Counted from the first letter of the stretch, positions 16,811 to 24,520 are shown. The stretch: 64,000 nt of DNA from Streptomyces sp. MUM 2J (GCF_022414535.1 NZ_JADWYM010000023.1:51900-115899), one strand, 5' to 3'. Numbers and translations: made by a program. Notes: generated from the letters alone by a model not told the origin.

Positions 16811-17070
16811 GCATGGAACGGTAGCCGAGTCGAGCCGAGAGCCGACAGGCCGTGATCGTGGCGACTGCCGATCATGGGTGCGGTACGACTTTCCCTACGT
16901 TCATCAAGAGCCCGCGCATGGCGCGGGCGCGCGCCGCCTCTGCGGCGCGGCCTGCCTCCTGTCTTCGCCCCGGCTGGCCGCGCCCGGCGGCGCGCTCGGC
17001 GGCTGCGGGCATGAAGTGGGGAGACACCCTCTGTGGCTGGGGCGGTCAGCTCCACGGCTTTAGGCAGCCA
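16811..17070. other. Non-coding part of the island with short hairpins
   Basis: No convincing gene lies here. Two tight hairpins stand side by side: 16910-16917 with 16921-16928 (8 bp, loop ATG) and 16930-16937 with 16942-16949 (8 bp, loop CTCT). A GC-rich stretch follows. Together with the larger inverted repeat downstream this resembles the structured, non-coding transfer or replication regions of actinomycete plasmids and integrative elements, but no TraB-type recognition repeats could be identified. Confidence 0.5.
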
Positions 17071-17181
17071 CTTTGGGGCGAGCCTCTAAGATCATGGCCC
17101 CAACGTCGTGCTTTAACGGGCAGGTCCACAGACTGCCCGACGCGCCGGAAGCTTACGGGGCCATGATCACTCGCCCCAAAG
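17071..17181. repeat. 111-bp compound inverted repeat with nested hairpin
   Basis: Outer arms 17071-17082 and 17170-17181 are a perfect 12-bp inverted repeat. Inner arms 17090-17101 and 17157-17168 are a second perfect 12-bp inverted repeat, separated from the outer one by a 7-base bulge on one side and 1 base on the other. Inside the loop a 7-bp hairpin (17117-17123 with 17133-17139) is nested. The structure could be a single-stranded origin, a transfer locus or a structured RNA. Confidence 0.8.
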
Positions 17182-17232
17182 CAGCTCCAGCCCAAAGCCG
17201 CTCCGCCGACCTCGTCCGACGCTACTGGCGAT

Positions 17233-17251
17233 GTACCTGCAGGACAGGTAC
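17233..17251. promoter_or_regulatory. Palindromic operator-like site upstream of the ATPase gene
   Basis: GTACCTG (17233-17239) and CAGGTAC (17245-17251) form a perfect 7-bp inverted repeat with a 5-base spacer, 72 bases before the ATPase start. Size and position suit a dimeric repressor. No regulator gene is left inside the island, so control may come from elsewhere. Confidence 0.5.
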
Positions 17252-17322
17252 GGTTTGAGGGGCGATCAGGGCGGCATCCGTCCTAGAACAGGATGAAACT
17301 GCACCTAGCTAGTGAGGTAATC

Positions 17323-18639
17323 ATGCTCCTGAGGTTCCGCGTCACCAACCACAAGTCCATCCGTGACACCACTGAGCTCGTACTCACCAAGTCGAGCTTC
17401 GCGGGAGTACGCCCTAAGGGCGGCGACTGGGGCTCAGTAACTAATCGAGTAGTTGGCATCTTTGGCCCCAATGCGTCAGGGAAAACTACACTCCTCGATG
17501 CAATGGATTTTGCCGTCAAGGCCATTAGTAATTCTGCTAGGTGGAGTGACCGGGAATCCTTCCCCTACTTTCCGTTCCTCCTTTCTAAGGAATCCAAGAG
17601 GGAGACTTCCGCATACGAATTTGATTTCACGGTCGGCGGGACGCGTCACGCGTACGGATTCGAAAGTAGCTCCGCAGGAATCACCTCTGAGTGGCTCTAC
17701 GCCTTCCCGGAAGGGCGACGCCGCAGTCTATTCGAGAGGAGTGGCTCAGGGGCGGAAGATTTGACATTCAGCAGAAGCCTGAAAGGGGAGAATGTTCGAA
17801 TTTCCCGTCTAATGGGAAAGTATAATCTTTACCTTTCCACGGCGAGCATGGCAAATCATGCCCAGCTGGCGCATATTAATCACTATCTAACCAGGCATTT
17901 GCGCTACGCTGCGTTCTCTGAATTCTATAAGCAGGGTCGAATTAGGGCAGTCAAGAAATGGATCGAAGAAGAGGAGACCTTGGGGCAGGCTCAAACTCTG
18001 CTGCGCTTTGCAGACCTGGGAATTCATCGACTCTCATTGGAGGAAATTGACGTCGATGAGAAGACTCAGTCGGCAATGCGTAAAACAATCAGAGCCCTAA
18101 CGGACGAAGAGGATGACGAAGAGGCGTTTTTCGCCGAACTCTTGGAAGAGCAGAGGAAAGTGATCAGTTTTTGGCACACTGGCTCATCCGATGAGGAGTC
18201 TCACAATCTCGACCTGAGTGATGAGAGCAGCGGCACGGTGGCGTGGCTCGCCCTTGCTCTGCCTGCGATGCGAGAGATTAAGTACGGCGGAGTGTTGATC
18301 GTTGACGAACTCGACTCTAGTCTGCACCCGAGGCTCGCGTCGGCACTCATCGCCATGTTTAAGTCTCCAGAGATCAATCGGCGCGGGGCCCAGCTTGTCT
18401 TCACCTCGCACGACACCTCCCTCATGGGGCACCTCTCGGGTGAGGGACTAGATCGGGAGGAGATGTGGTTTTCGGAGAAATCTCCCAATGGAGTCACGGA
18501 GATTTATCCCCTGACAGATTTCCCCATCAAGAAAGATCATAACGTGGAGCGCCGTTATCTCGGCGGAAGGTATGGGGCGGTCCCAACGCTTGCCTGGGAG
18601 GAATTGCTTGCGTCTCTGCGGGTGGAGGGGAAGGCGTGA
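17323..18639 (+). CDS. AAA15/RloA-like ATPase, partner of RloB
   Basis: This 438-residue ATPase belongs to the AAA15/AAA21 (OLD/SMC-like ABC) group. Walker A GPNASGKT is at 48-55 and Walker B VLIVDELDSSLHPRLASALI is near 325-345. An ABC-type DESSGTVAWLALALPA signature region lies just before it, and an H-loop LVFTSHDTSLM just after. A helical/coiled insert fills the middle. I use ATG 17323 (GAGG at 17314-17317) rather than ATG 17293. Base composition is clearly more AT-rich than all neighbours. The gene overlaps rloB by four bases. By analogy with RloA, PARIS AriA and AbiL-type ATPases it probably senses infection and controls the partner nuclease; that is inference. Confidence 0.85.
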   Translation: MLLRFRVTNHKSIRDTTELVLTKSSFAGVRPKGGDWGSVTNRVVGIFGPNASGKTTLLDAMDFAVKAISNSARWSDRESFPYFPFLLSKESKRETSAYEFDFTVGGTRHAYGFESSSAGITSEWLYAFPEGRRRSLFERSGSGAEDLTFSRSLKGENVRISRLMGKYNLYLSTASMANHAQLAHINHYLTRHLRYAAFSEFYKQGRIRAVKKWIEEEETLGQAQTLLRFADLGIHRLSLEEIDVDEKTQSAMRKTIRALTDEEDDEEAFFAELLEEQRKVISFWHTGSSDEESHNLDLSDESSGTVAWLALALPAMREIKYGGVLIVDELDSSLHPRLASALIAMFKSPEINRRGAQLVFTSHDTSLMGHLSGEGLDREEMWFSEKSPNGVTEIYPLTDFPIKKDHNVERRYLGGRYGAVPTLAWEELLASLRVEGKA

Positions 18640-19256
18640 GTAATCGTCAGTTGCGCGGCACTCGGAGAATCTCGAAGTCAAAGAACAAACGTTTCGAGCA
18701 CACAAAGATCCTCATCGCCGCCGAAGGTGCCAACACGGAGCCGCAGTACTTTGAGAAATTCACTGCATCAATTAGGGCCAAAGCCGTCCGAGTCGTCAGT
18801 GTCAAGCCGGTCGGCGTCGGTCGAGATCCTTTAAGTGTGGTAAACGAAGCGAAGCGACTTCGGGATCTCGAAAAGAGGGGTGGCGATCCATATGACGCGG
18901 TTTGGTGTGTTGTTGATGTAGACGAGCACGCGAGTCTAGAGAGGGCATGCATCGAAGCCAGTCGTCTGGGTATCGAAATAGCGATCAGCTCGCCATGCTT
19001 CGAGATTTGGCTATGGTGGCATTTTGAGAACCGTACGGCATGGGTAGATGCAAATGCGCTCTCTAAACTGCTGCAAAAAAAGGGATTTTCCGGGAAGAAT
19101 ATGCCGGACGGATTCCCTTATGGGCAGTACGTAGAGGCAATGAATCGTGCCGCTAAATGTGAATCGGCTAAAGTGAAGCACGCGCCGCCAAATCCGCATA
19201 GTTCAGTTCCGAAACTGATTTCGGCGTTGCTTGAAGCGCACGGACAGGGGTCTTGA
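18636..19256 (+). CDS. RloB-family (TOPRIM-like) putative defence effector, with a TTA codon
   Basis: This 206-residue protein matches the RloB family. It has a basic start (RRISKSKNKRFEH), then ILIAAEGANTEPQYFEKF (catalytic-type Glu near residue 30), VWCVVDVDEHAS (DxD near 92-95) and ISSPCFEIWLWWHF, the hallmark of the family. TOPRIM-like folds of this kind are metal-dependent nucleases. GTG 18636 overlaps the ATPase stop, so the two are made together. Codon 66 is TTA (18831-18833), the rare leucine codon read by the bldA tRNA in Streptomyces, so full-length product should depend on bldA. Codon use is foreign, like the ATPase. Confidence 0.85.
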   Translation: MSNRQLRGTRRISKSKNKRFEHTKILIAAEGANTEPQYFEKFTASIRAKAVRVVSVKPVGVGRDPLSVVNEAKRLRDLEKRGGDPYDAVWCVVDVDEHASLERACIEASRLGIEIAISSPCFEIWLWWHFENRTAWVDANALSKLLQKKGFSGKNMPDGFPYGQYVEAMNRAAKCESAKVKHAPPNPHSSVPKLISALLEAHGQGS

Positions 19257-19397
19257 CGTTCGGCCTGTCGCGGTCGCGTCAGGCAGACGAGCCGAGCCCT
19301 CTGGGCCGTCCCTGGGCCGTCCGAGGTTGACCAACACTGACAGTCGGCACCCACGGGTGACCACCCCCACCCCGCTCTGGCCTGGGCTCCCCGAGTT

Positions 19398-19433
19398 GAT
19401 CTGCGACACTGGTACCGCCATGCCTAAGCCCGG
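19398..19433 (+). repeat. Right att-like direct repeat, contains the active rlmN start
   Basis: This is identical over 36 bases to 15636-15671. It contains ATG 19420 and the first rlmN codons and continues into the intact gene. The sequence between the rloB stop and this repeat (19257-19397) holds no gene that I can support. Confidence 0.85.
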
Positions 19434-20526
19434 AGAACTCACCTTTGTCGCGCCGCGCGGAGCCAAGAAGCCGCCGCGGCATCTCGCCGATCTCTCGCCC
19501 GCCGAGCGGAAGGAGGCGGTGGCTGCGGTCGGTGAGAAGCCGTTTCGCGCCAGGCAGCTGTCGCAGCACTACTTCGCGCGGTTCGCCCACGACCCGGCGG
19601 AGTGGACGGACGTTCCCGCCGCGTCGCGCGAGAAGCTGCGGGAGGCGCTCTTCCCGGACCTGATGACCGTCGTGCGGCATCTGTCGACCGACCAGGGCAC
19701 CACCCGCAAGACGCTGTGGCGTCTGTTCGACGGGACGCTCGTGGAGTCGGTCCTCATGCGCTACCCCGACCGCGTGACCATGTGCATCAGCTCGCAGGCC
19801 GGGTGCGGCATGAACTGCCCCTTCTGCGCCACCGGGCAGGCGGGACTCGACCGGAACCTGTCGACGGCCGAGATCGTGCACCAGATCGTGGACGGCATGC
19901 GCGCGCTCAGGGACGGGGAGGTGCCCGGCGGCCCGGCGCGGCTGTCGAACATCGTCTTCATGGGCATGGGCGAGCCGCTCGCCAACTACAGGCGGGTCGT
20001 CGGCGCCATCCGGGCCCTCACCGACCCCGCGCCGGACGGGCTCGGGCTGTCGCAGCGCGGGATCACCGTGTCGACGGTCGGGCTCGTGCCCGCCATCCAC
20101 CGGTTCGCGGACGAGGGCTTCAAGTGCCGGCTCGCGATCTCCCTGCACGCCCCCGACGACGAACTGCGTGACACCCTGGTGCCGGTCAACACGCGCTGGA
20201 AGGTGCGCGAGGTCCTCGACGCCGGTTTCGAGTACGCCGAGAGGTCCGGCCGTCGGCTGTCCATCGAGTACGCCCTGATCAGGGACATCAATGACCAGGC
20301 GTGGCGGGGCGACCGGCTGGGCCGGCTGCTCCGGGGCAAGCCGGTGCACGTCAACCTCATCCCGCTCAATCCGACGCCCGGGTCCAAGTGGACCGCCTCG
20401 CGGCCGGAGGACGAGAAGGCGTTCGTCGAGGCGATCGCCGCGCACGGGGTGCCGGTGACCATCCGGGACACCCGGGGTCAGGAGATCGACGGGGCGTGTG
20501 GTCAGCTCGCGGCCACCGAGCGGTAG
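19420..20526 (+). CDS. rlmN: Dual-specificity 23S rRNA/tRNA adenine C2-methyltransferase RlmN
   Basis: This 368-residue radical SAM enzyme methylates A2503 of 23S rRNA and A37 of some tRNAs. The iron-sulphur motif C-GMN-C-PF-C occupies residues 129-136, and the mobile catalytic region GQEIDGACGQL is at the C-terminus. FMGMGEPLANY and LAISLHAPDDELR are also typical. The start at ATG 19420 gives the family N-terminus and lies within the island's right repeat; the frame is open upstream only because of island sequence. The gene has lost its original upstream region, which stayed at 15548-15657 on the other side of the insertion, and must now be transcribed from island DNA. Confidence 0.95.
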   Translation: MPKPGELTFVAPRGAKKPPRHLADLSPAERKEAVAAVGEKPFRARQLSQHYFARFAHDPAEWTDVPAASREKLREALFPDLMTVVRHLSTDQGTTRKTLWRLFDGTLVESVLMRYPDRVTMCISSQAGCGMNCPFCATGQAGLDRNLSTAEIVHQIVDGMRALRDGEVPGGPARLSNIVFMGMGEPLANYRRVVGAIRALTDPAPDGLGLSQRGITVSTVGLVPAIHRFADEGFKCRLAISLHAPDDELRDTLVPVNTRWKVREVLDAGFEYAERSGRRLSIEYALIRDINDQAWRGDRLGRLLRGKPVHVNLIPLNPTPGSKWTASRPEDEKAFVEAIAAHGVPVTIRDTRGQEIDGACGQLAATER

Positions 20527-20554
20527 TCTGAGGACCGTCCACATCTTCATATTC

Positions 20555-20650
20555 CGACAGGGGAGCGCCACAGCGCTGAGAGTGCGGCGATCGGGCCGCA
20601 GACCCTCTGAACCTCGCCCAGGTCATTCTGGGTAGGAAGTTCGGTCACCA
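20555..20650 (+). promoter_or_regulatory. TPP riboswitch (THI box)
   Basis: The leader of the thiamine transporter operon contains the conserved TPP aptamer segments in order: CAGGGGAGC (from 20558), GCTGAGAGTGCGG (20575-20587), GACCCTCTGAACCT (20601-20614) and a closing GGTAGGAAGTTCGG (20631-20644). It should bind thiamine pyrophosphate and shut off expression of the genes below, probably by hiding the ribosome site at 20715-20720. Confidence 0.93.
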
Positions 20651-20726
20651 CTCAAGCTGTTGCGCCCTGCCCGGACACGTCCGGTCAGGGCCGCGTCTCT
20701 TCCTGGTCACCTCCAGGAGGAATCCA

Positions 20727-21857
20727 GTGCACACCAGGACGTTCGTGGCCGCGGCCGTCGGCCTCGGCCTCGTCACGCTGTCCGCCTGCGGCTCGTCGTC
20801 CGGCGGCAGCGGCTCCGGCTCCGGCGCCGCCTCCGGCGGCTCCCGGACCGTCACCCTCGTCAGCCACGACTCCTGGGCCGCCTCCAAGAGTGTGATCGCC
20901 GCGTTCGAGCGGCAGTCCGGCTACAAGGTCAAGGTCCTCACCAGCGGCGACGCCGGCCAGGCCGTCAACAAGGCCATCCTGACCAAGGACAACCCCCAGG
21001 GCGACGTCTTCTTCGGCGTCGACAACACCCTGCTCTCCCGCGCGCTCGACAACGGCCTGTTCCAGCCGTACGCGGCCAAGGGGCTCGACCGGGTCGACGC
21101 GGCCTACCAGCTCGATGCGGACCGGCACCGCGTCACCCCGATCGACCACGGTGACATCTGCGTCAACTACGACAAGAAGTACTTCGCCGATCACCACCTG
21201 ACCCCGCCGGCCTCCTTCGACGACCTGATCAAGCCCGAGTACAAGGACCTCCTGGTCACGGAGAACGCCTCCACCTCCTCCCCGGGCCTCGGCTTCCTGC
21301 TGGGCACCGCCGCGAAGTACGGCGATGGGGGCACCTCCGGCTCCAGCGACGCCGGGAGCGGGGGAGGCTGGCCGGACTACTGGAAGAAGCTCAAGGCCAA
21401 CGGCGTGAAGGTCGTCAACGGCTGGGAGCAGGCCTACAACGAGGAGTTCTCCGGATCGGCCGGCGGCAAGAAGGCCAAGGGCGACCGGCCCCTGGTCGTG
21501 TCGTACGCCTCCTCCCCGCCCGCCGAGGTCATCTACGGCGACCCGAAGCCGACGACCGCGCCGACCGGCGTCGCCATGGGCACCTGCTTCCGGCAGATCG
21601 AGTTCGCCGGGCTGCTCGGCAACGCCCGGAACAGCGCGGGTGGCAAGGCCCTCATCGACTTCCTGATCTCGCGGCAGTTCCAGGAGGACATGCCGCTGAA
21701 CATGTTCGTCTACCCGGTGGTCGGGGACGCGAAGGTGCCGGCCGAGTTCACGCAGTACGGCCCTCCGGCCAAGGACCCCGAGACCATGGCCCCCGGCAGG
21801 ATCGCCGAACACCGTGACCAGTGGGTCAAGTCGTGGACCTCGCTCGTACTGCAGTAG
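20727..21857 (+). CDS. thiB: Thiamine ABC transporter substrate-binding lipoprotein
   Basis: This 376-residue protein has a signal ending in the lipobox LSAC (Cys about 20), a Gly/Ser linker, and a ThiB-type periplasmic-binding fold (SHDSWAASKSVIAAFERQSG; GVDNTLLSRALDNGLFQPY; ICVNYDKKYF). It should capture thiamine at the cell surface for the permease and ATPase encoded directly downstream. The GTG start is set by AGGAGG at 20715-20720. The TPP riboswitch upstream supports the substrate assignment independently of the sequence. The 3' end overlaps the permease gene by about 37 bases. Confidence 0.9.
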   Translation: MHTRTFVAAAVGLGLVTLSACGSSSGGSGSGSGAASGGSRTVTLVSHDSWAASKSVIAAFERQSGYKVKVLTSGDAGQAVNKAILTKDNPQGDVFFGVDNTLLSRALDNGLFQPYAAKGLDRVDAAYQLDADRHRVTPIDHGDICVNYDKKYFADHHLTPPASFDDLIKPEYKDLLVTENASTSSPGLGFLLGTAAKYGDGGTSGSSDAGSGGGWPDYWKKLKANGVKVVNGWEQAYNEEFSGSAGGKKAKGDRPLVVSYASSPPAEVIYGDPKPTTAPTGVAMGTCFRQIEFAGLLGNARNSAGGKALIDFLISRQFQEDMPLNMFVYPVVGDAKVPAEFTQYGPPAKDPETMAPGRIAEHRDQWVKSWTSLVLQ

Positions 21858-23500
21858 CGCGGCGCCGGCGCCGGAACGTGGCGCGGCCGGCCCTGATGGC
21901 CGTGCCCGTCGCGTTCTTCGCCGTCTTCTTCGTCTACCCCGTCGCCGCCATCGTCGCGCGCGGCCTGCACGTCGACGGGCACTGGCGACTCGGGCGCATC
22001 GTGGAGGTGGCCGCCCAGCCGGACATCCGGCACGTGCTGTGGTTCACCACCTGGCAGGCGTTCGCCTCCACCGCGCTCACCCTGCTCGTCGCGCTGCCCG
22101 GCGCCTACGTCTTCGCCCGCCTCGACTTCCCCGGCAAGCAGGTGCTGCGAGCGGTGGTGACCGTGCCGTTCGTGCTGCCCACGGTCGTCGTCGGCACGGC
22201 GTTCCTCGCGCTCGTCGGACGTGGTGGCCTCCTCGACGAACTGTGGGGCGTCCGGCTCGACAGCACGGTGTGGGCGATCCTGCTCGCGCACGTGTTCTTC
22301 AACTACGCGGTCGTCATCCGCACGGTCGGCGGCCTGTGGGCCCAGCTCGACCCGCGCCAGGAGGAGGCGGCGCGGATGCTCGGTGCCTCCCGCCTGCGAG
22401 CCTGGCGCACGGTCACCCTGCCGGCCCTGGCCCCCGCGGTCGCCGCCGCCGCGCTGATGGTGTTCCTGTTCACCTTCACCTCCTTCGGTGTCGTCCAGAT
22501 CCTCGGCGGACCGACCTTCTCCACCCTGGAGGTGGAGATCTACCGGCAGACGTCCGAGGTCTTCGACCTGGCCACGGCCGCCGTGCTCACGCTGGTCCAG
22601 TTCGCCGCGGTCGGCGCGGTCCTCGCGGTGCACGCGTGGACCGTACGGCGCCGGGAGAGCGCCCTGACGCTGGTGGACGCCGCCGCGACCGCCCGCCGGC
22701 CGCGCGGCGCCGCACAGCGGACCCTGCTCGCCGGCGTCCTCGCCACCGTCGCCGTGCTGGTGCTGCTGCCGCTGGGCGTCCTGGTGCGGCGGTCGCTCGA
22801 CGCCCCCCGCTTCGCCTACTACCGGGCGCTGACCAGCGAGGACGGCGGCATGTTCCTGGTGCCGCCCATCGAGGCGATCGGCAACTCGCTGCGGTACGCG
22901 GCCGTCGCCACCGTCGTCGCCGTCGCCGTCGGCTCGCTCGCTGCCGCCGCGCTGGCCCGGCGGGACGCCGGCCGGTTCGTGCGCGGGTTCGACGCGTTGC
23001 TGATGCTGCCGCTCGGTGTCTCGGCGGTGACCGTCGGCTTCGGTTTCCTGATCGCGCTGGACGAGCGGCCCCTCGACCTGCGGGCCTCGTGGATCATCGT
23101 GCCGCTGGCCCAGGCACTGGTCGGTGCCCCCTTCGTGGTGCGCACCATGCTGCCGGTGCTGCGCGCGGTGGACCTGCGGCTGCGGGAGTCGGCGGCCGTG
23201 CTGGGGGCGTCGCCGTGGCGGGTGTGGCGGGAGGTGGACCTTCCGCTGGTGCGGCGGGCGCTGCTGATCGCGGCGGGCTTCGCCTTCGCGGTGTCGCTGG
23301 GCGAGTTCGGTGCGACGGTCTTCCTCGCCCGGCCGGACCACCCCACGCTGCCCGTTGCCGTGGCCCGGCTGCTGTCCCGCCCCGGGGAACTCAACTACGG
23401 GCAGGCGATGGCCCTTTCGACGATTCTCATGCTGGTGTGCGCCGCGTCGCTGCTGCTGCTGGAGCGGCTGCGCGGCGCGGACCGGACGGGGGAGTTCTAG
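21821..23500 (+). CDS. thiP: Thiamine ABC transporter permease (fused double domain)
   Basis: This permease of up to 559 residues has about twelve membrane helices in two homologous halves, the ThiP/FbpB arrangement. Each half carries the EAA-type loop that contacts the ATPase (EEAARMLGASRLRAWRTVTLP near 180; RESAAVLGASPWRVWREVDLP near 460). It moves thiamine delivered by ThiB. The start is uncertain: GTG 21821 and GTG 21833 are both in frame and both inside the end of thiB, which implies translational coupling. The stop abuts the ATPase ATG. Confidence 0.9.
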   Translation: MGQVVDLARTAVARRRRRNVARPALMAVPVAFFAVFFVYPVAAIVARGLHVDGHWRLGRIVEVAAQPDIRHVLWFTTWQAFASTALTLLVALPGAYVFARLDFPGKQVLRAVVTVPFVLPTVVVGTAFLALVGRGGLLDELWGVRLDSTVWAILLAHVFFNYAVVIRTVGGLWAQLDPRQEEAARMLGASRLRAWRTVTLPALAPAVAAAALMVFLFTFTSFGVVQILGGPTFSTLEVEIYRQTSEVFDLATAAVLTLVQFAAVGAVLAVHAWTVRRRESALTLVDAAATARRPRGAAQRTLLAGVLATVAVLVLLPLGVLVRRSLDAPRFAYYRALTSEDGGMFLVPPIEAIGNSLRYAAVATVVAVAVGSLAAAALARRDAGRFVRGFDALLMLPLGVSAVTVGFGFLIALDERPLDLRASWIIVPLAQALVGAPFVVRTMLPVLRAVDLRLRESAAVLGASPWRVWREVDLPLVRRALLIAAGFAFAVSLGEFGATVFLARPDHPTLPVAVARLLSRPGELNYGQAMALSTILMLVCAASLLLLERLRGADRTGEF

Positions 23501-24520
23501 ATGCTGCTGAGTCTTGACGCCGCGACCGTCCGCTTCGGTGAGCGGGTGGTGCTCGATGCGGTCGGCCTGGACGTCGCCGAGCACGAGGTGGTGTGCGTGC
23601 TCGGGCCCAGCGGCAGCGGTAAGTCGACGCTGCTGCGGGCGGTGGCGGGGCTGCAGCCGCTCGCCTCCGGTCGGGTGCTGCTGGACGGCCGGGACCAGTC
23701 GGGGGTGCCCGCACACCGGCGGGGGGTGGGACTGATGTTCCAGGACCATCAGCTCTTCCCGCAGCGGGACGTGGCCGGGAACGTGGCGTTCGGGCTGCGC
23801 ATGCGTCGCACACCGAAGGCCGAACAGGCCGCGCGCGTGCAGGAGTTGCTGGGGCTGGTCGGGCTGCCGGGGGCCGGTCCGCGGGCGGTGTCCGCCCTCT
23901 CCGGGGGCGAGCAGCAGCGGGTGGCGCTGGCCCGGGCGCTCGCGCCCGGGCCGCGGCTGCTCATGCTGGACGAGCCGCTGGGGCAGCTCGACCGCTCCCT
24001 GCGGGAACGGCTCGTCGTCGAACTGCGGGAAGTCTTCGGCCGGTTGGGCACGACGGTACTGGCGGTCACCCACGACCAGGGGGAGGCCTTCGCGCTCGCC
24101 GACCGGGTGGTGGTGATGCGGGACGGGCAGATCGCGCAGTCCGGTACGCCTCTGGAGGTGTGGCAGCAGCCGGCGGACGCGTTCGTGGCGCGTTTCCTCG
24201 GCTTCGACAACGTGGTGCCGGCGACGGTCGTGGGGGAGGCCGCCCAGACGCCGTGGGGGAAGGTGCCGGTGCCCGCCGGGGCGGTGCAGGGGGACGGGAC
24301 ACTGCTGGTGCGGCCGGCCGGGGTGCGGCTGGTCGCGGCGGCGCAGGGACTGCCCTGCACGGTCGCCGCGCGCACGTTCCGGGGTACGCACGTCGCCGTG
24401 CACCTCCAGCCCGAGGGGGCGCCGCGGATCGAGGCGGCGTGTGCGCTGCGGCAGGCCCCGGAGGTGGGGGACGTGGTGGGCGTGGACTTCGACGCCGCCG
24501 AGGTCGTGGTCCTGGGCTGA
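23501..24520 (+). CDS. thiQ: Thiamine ABC transporter ATP-binding protein
   Basis: This 339-residue ABC ATPase has Walker A GPSGSGKS (about 36-43), Q-loop MFQDHQLF, signature LSGGEQQR (about 132-139), Walker B LLMLDEPLG and H-loop VTHDQGEA. A C-terminal regulatory TOBE-like domain (about 230-339) follows. It powers ThiP. It is the last gene of the riboswitch-controlled thiBPQ operon, and its start codon directly follows the permease stop. Confidence 0.92.
   Translation: MLLSLDAATVRFGERVVLDAVGLDVAEHEVVCVLGPSGSGKSTLLRAVAGLQPLASGRVLLDGRDQSGVPAHRRGVGLMFQDHQLFPQRDVAGNVAFGLRMRRTPKAEQAARVQELLGLVGLPGAGPRAVSALSGGEQQRVALARALAPGPRLLMLDEPLGQLDRSLRERLVVELREVFGRLGTTVLAVTHDQGEAFALADRVVVMRDGQIAQSGTPLEVWQQPADAFVARFLGFDNVVPATVVGEAAQTPWGKVPVPAGAVQGDGTLLVRPAGVRLVAAAQGLPCTVAARTFRGTHVAVHLQPEGAPRIEAACALRQAPEVGDVVGVDFDAAEVVVLG

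Larger units (their letters stand above)
15636..19433. mobile_element. Integrated island inserted at the start of rlmN, flanked by 36-bp direct repeats
   Basis: A perfect 36-bp direct repeat at 15636-15671 and 19398-19433 brackets 3.7 kb of accessory DNA. Each copy contains the same upstream bases, an ATG and the first codons MPKPG of rlmN. The right copy is the start of the complete rlmN; the left copy leads into an unrelated frame. This is the pattern left by site-specific integration of an element whose att site matches the 5' end of rlmN. The cargo is a gene stub, a Nudix and an HD protein, a structured DNA region and an AAA ATPase/RloB operon. No integrase, excisionase, replication or transfer gene is present, so it is a reduced or trans-mobilised element. 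Confidence 0.85.

Noticed and set aside
16860..17290. tRNA gene as the attachment site of the island
   Set aside because: The inverted repeats there do not fold as a cloverleaf and lack T-loop and acceptor features; the direct repeats show that rlmN is the target.
19231..19419. Extension of rlmN upstream of ATG 19420
   Set aside because: The extra codons are island DNA and part of the rloB 3' end, and the conserved protein starts at MPKPG.
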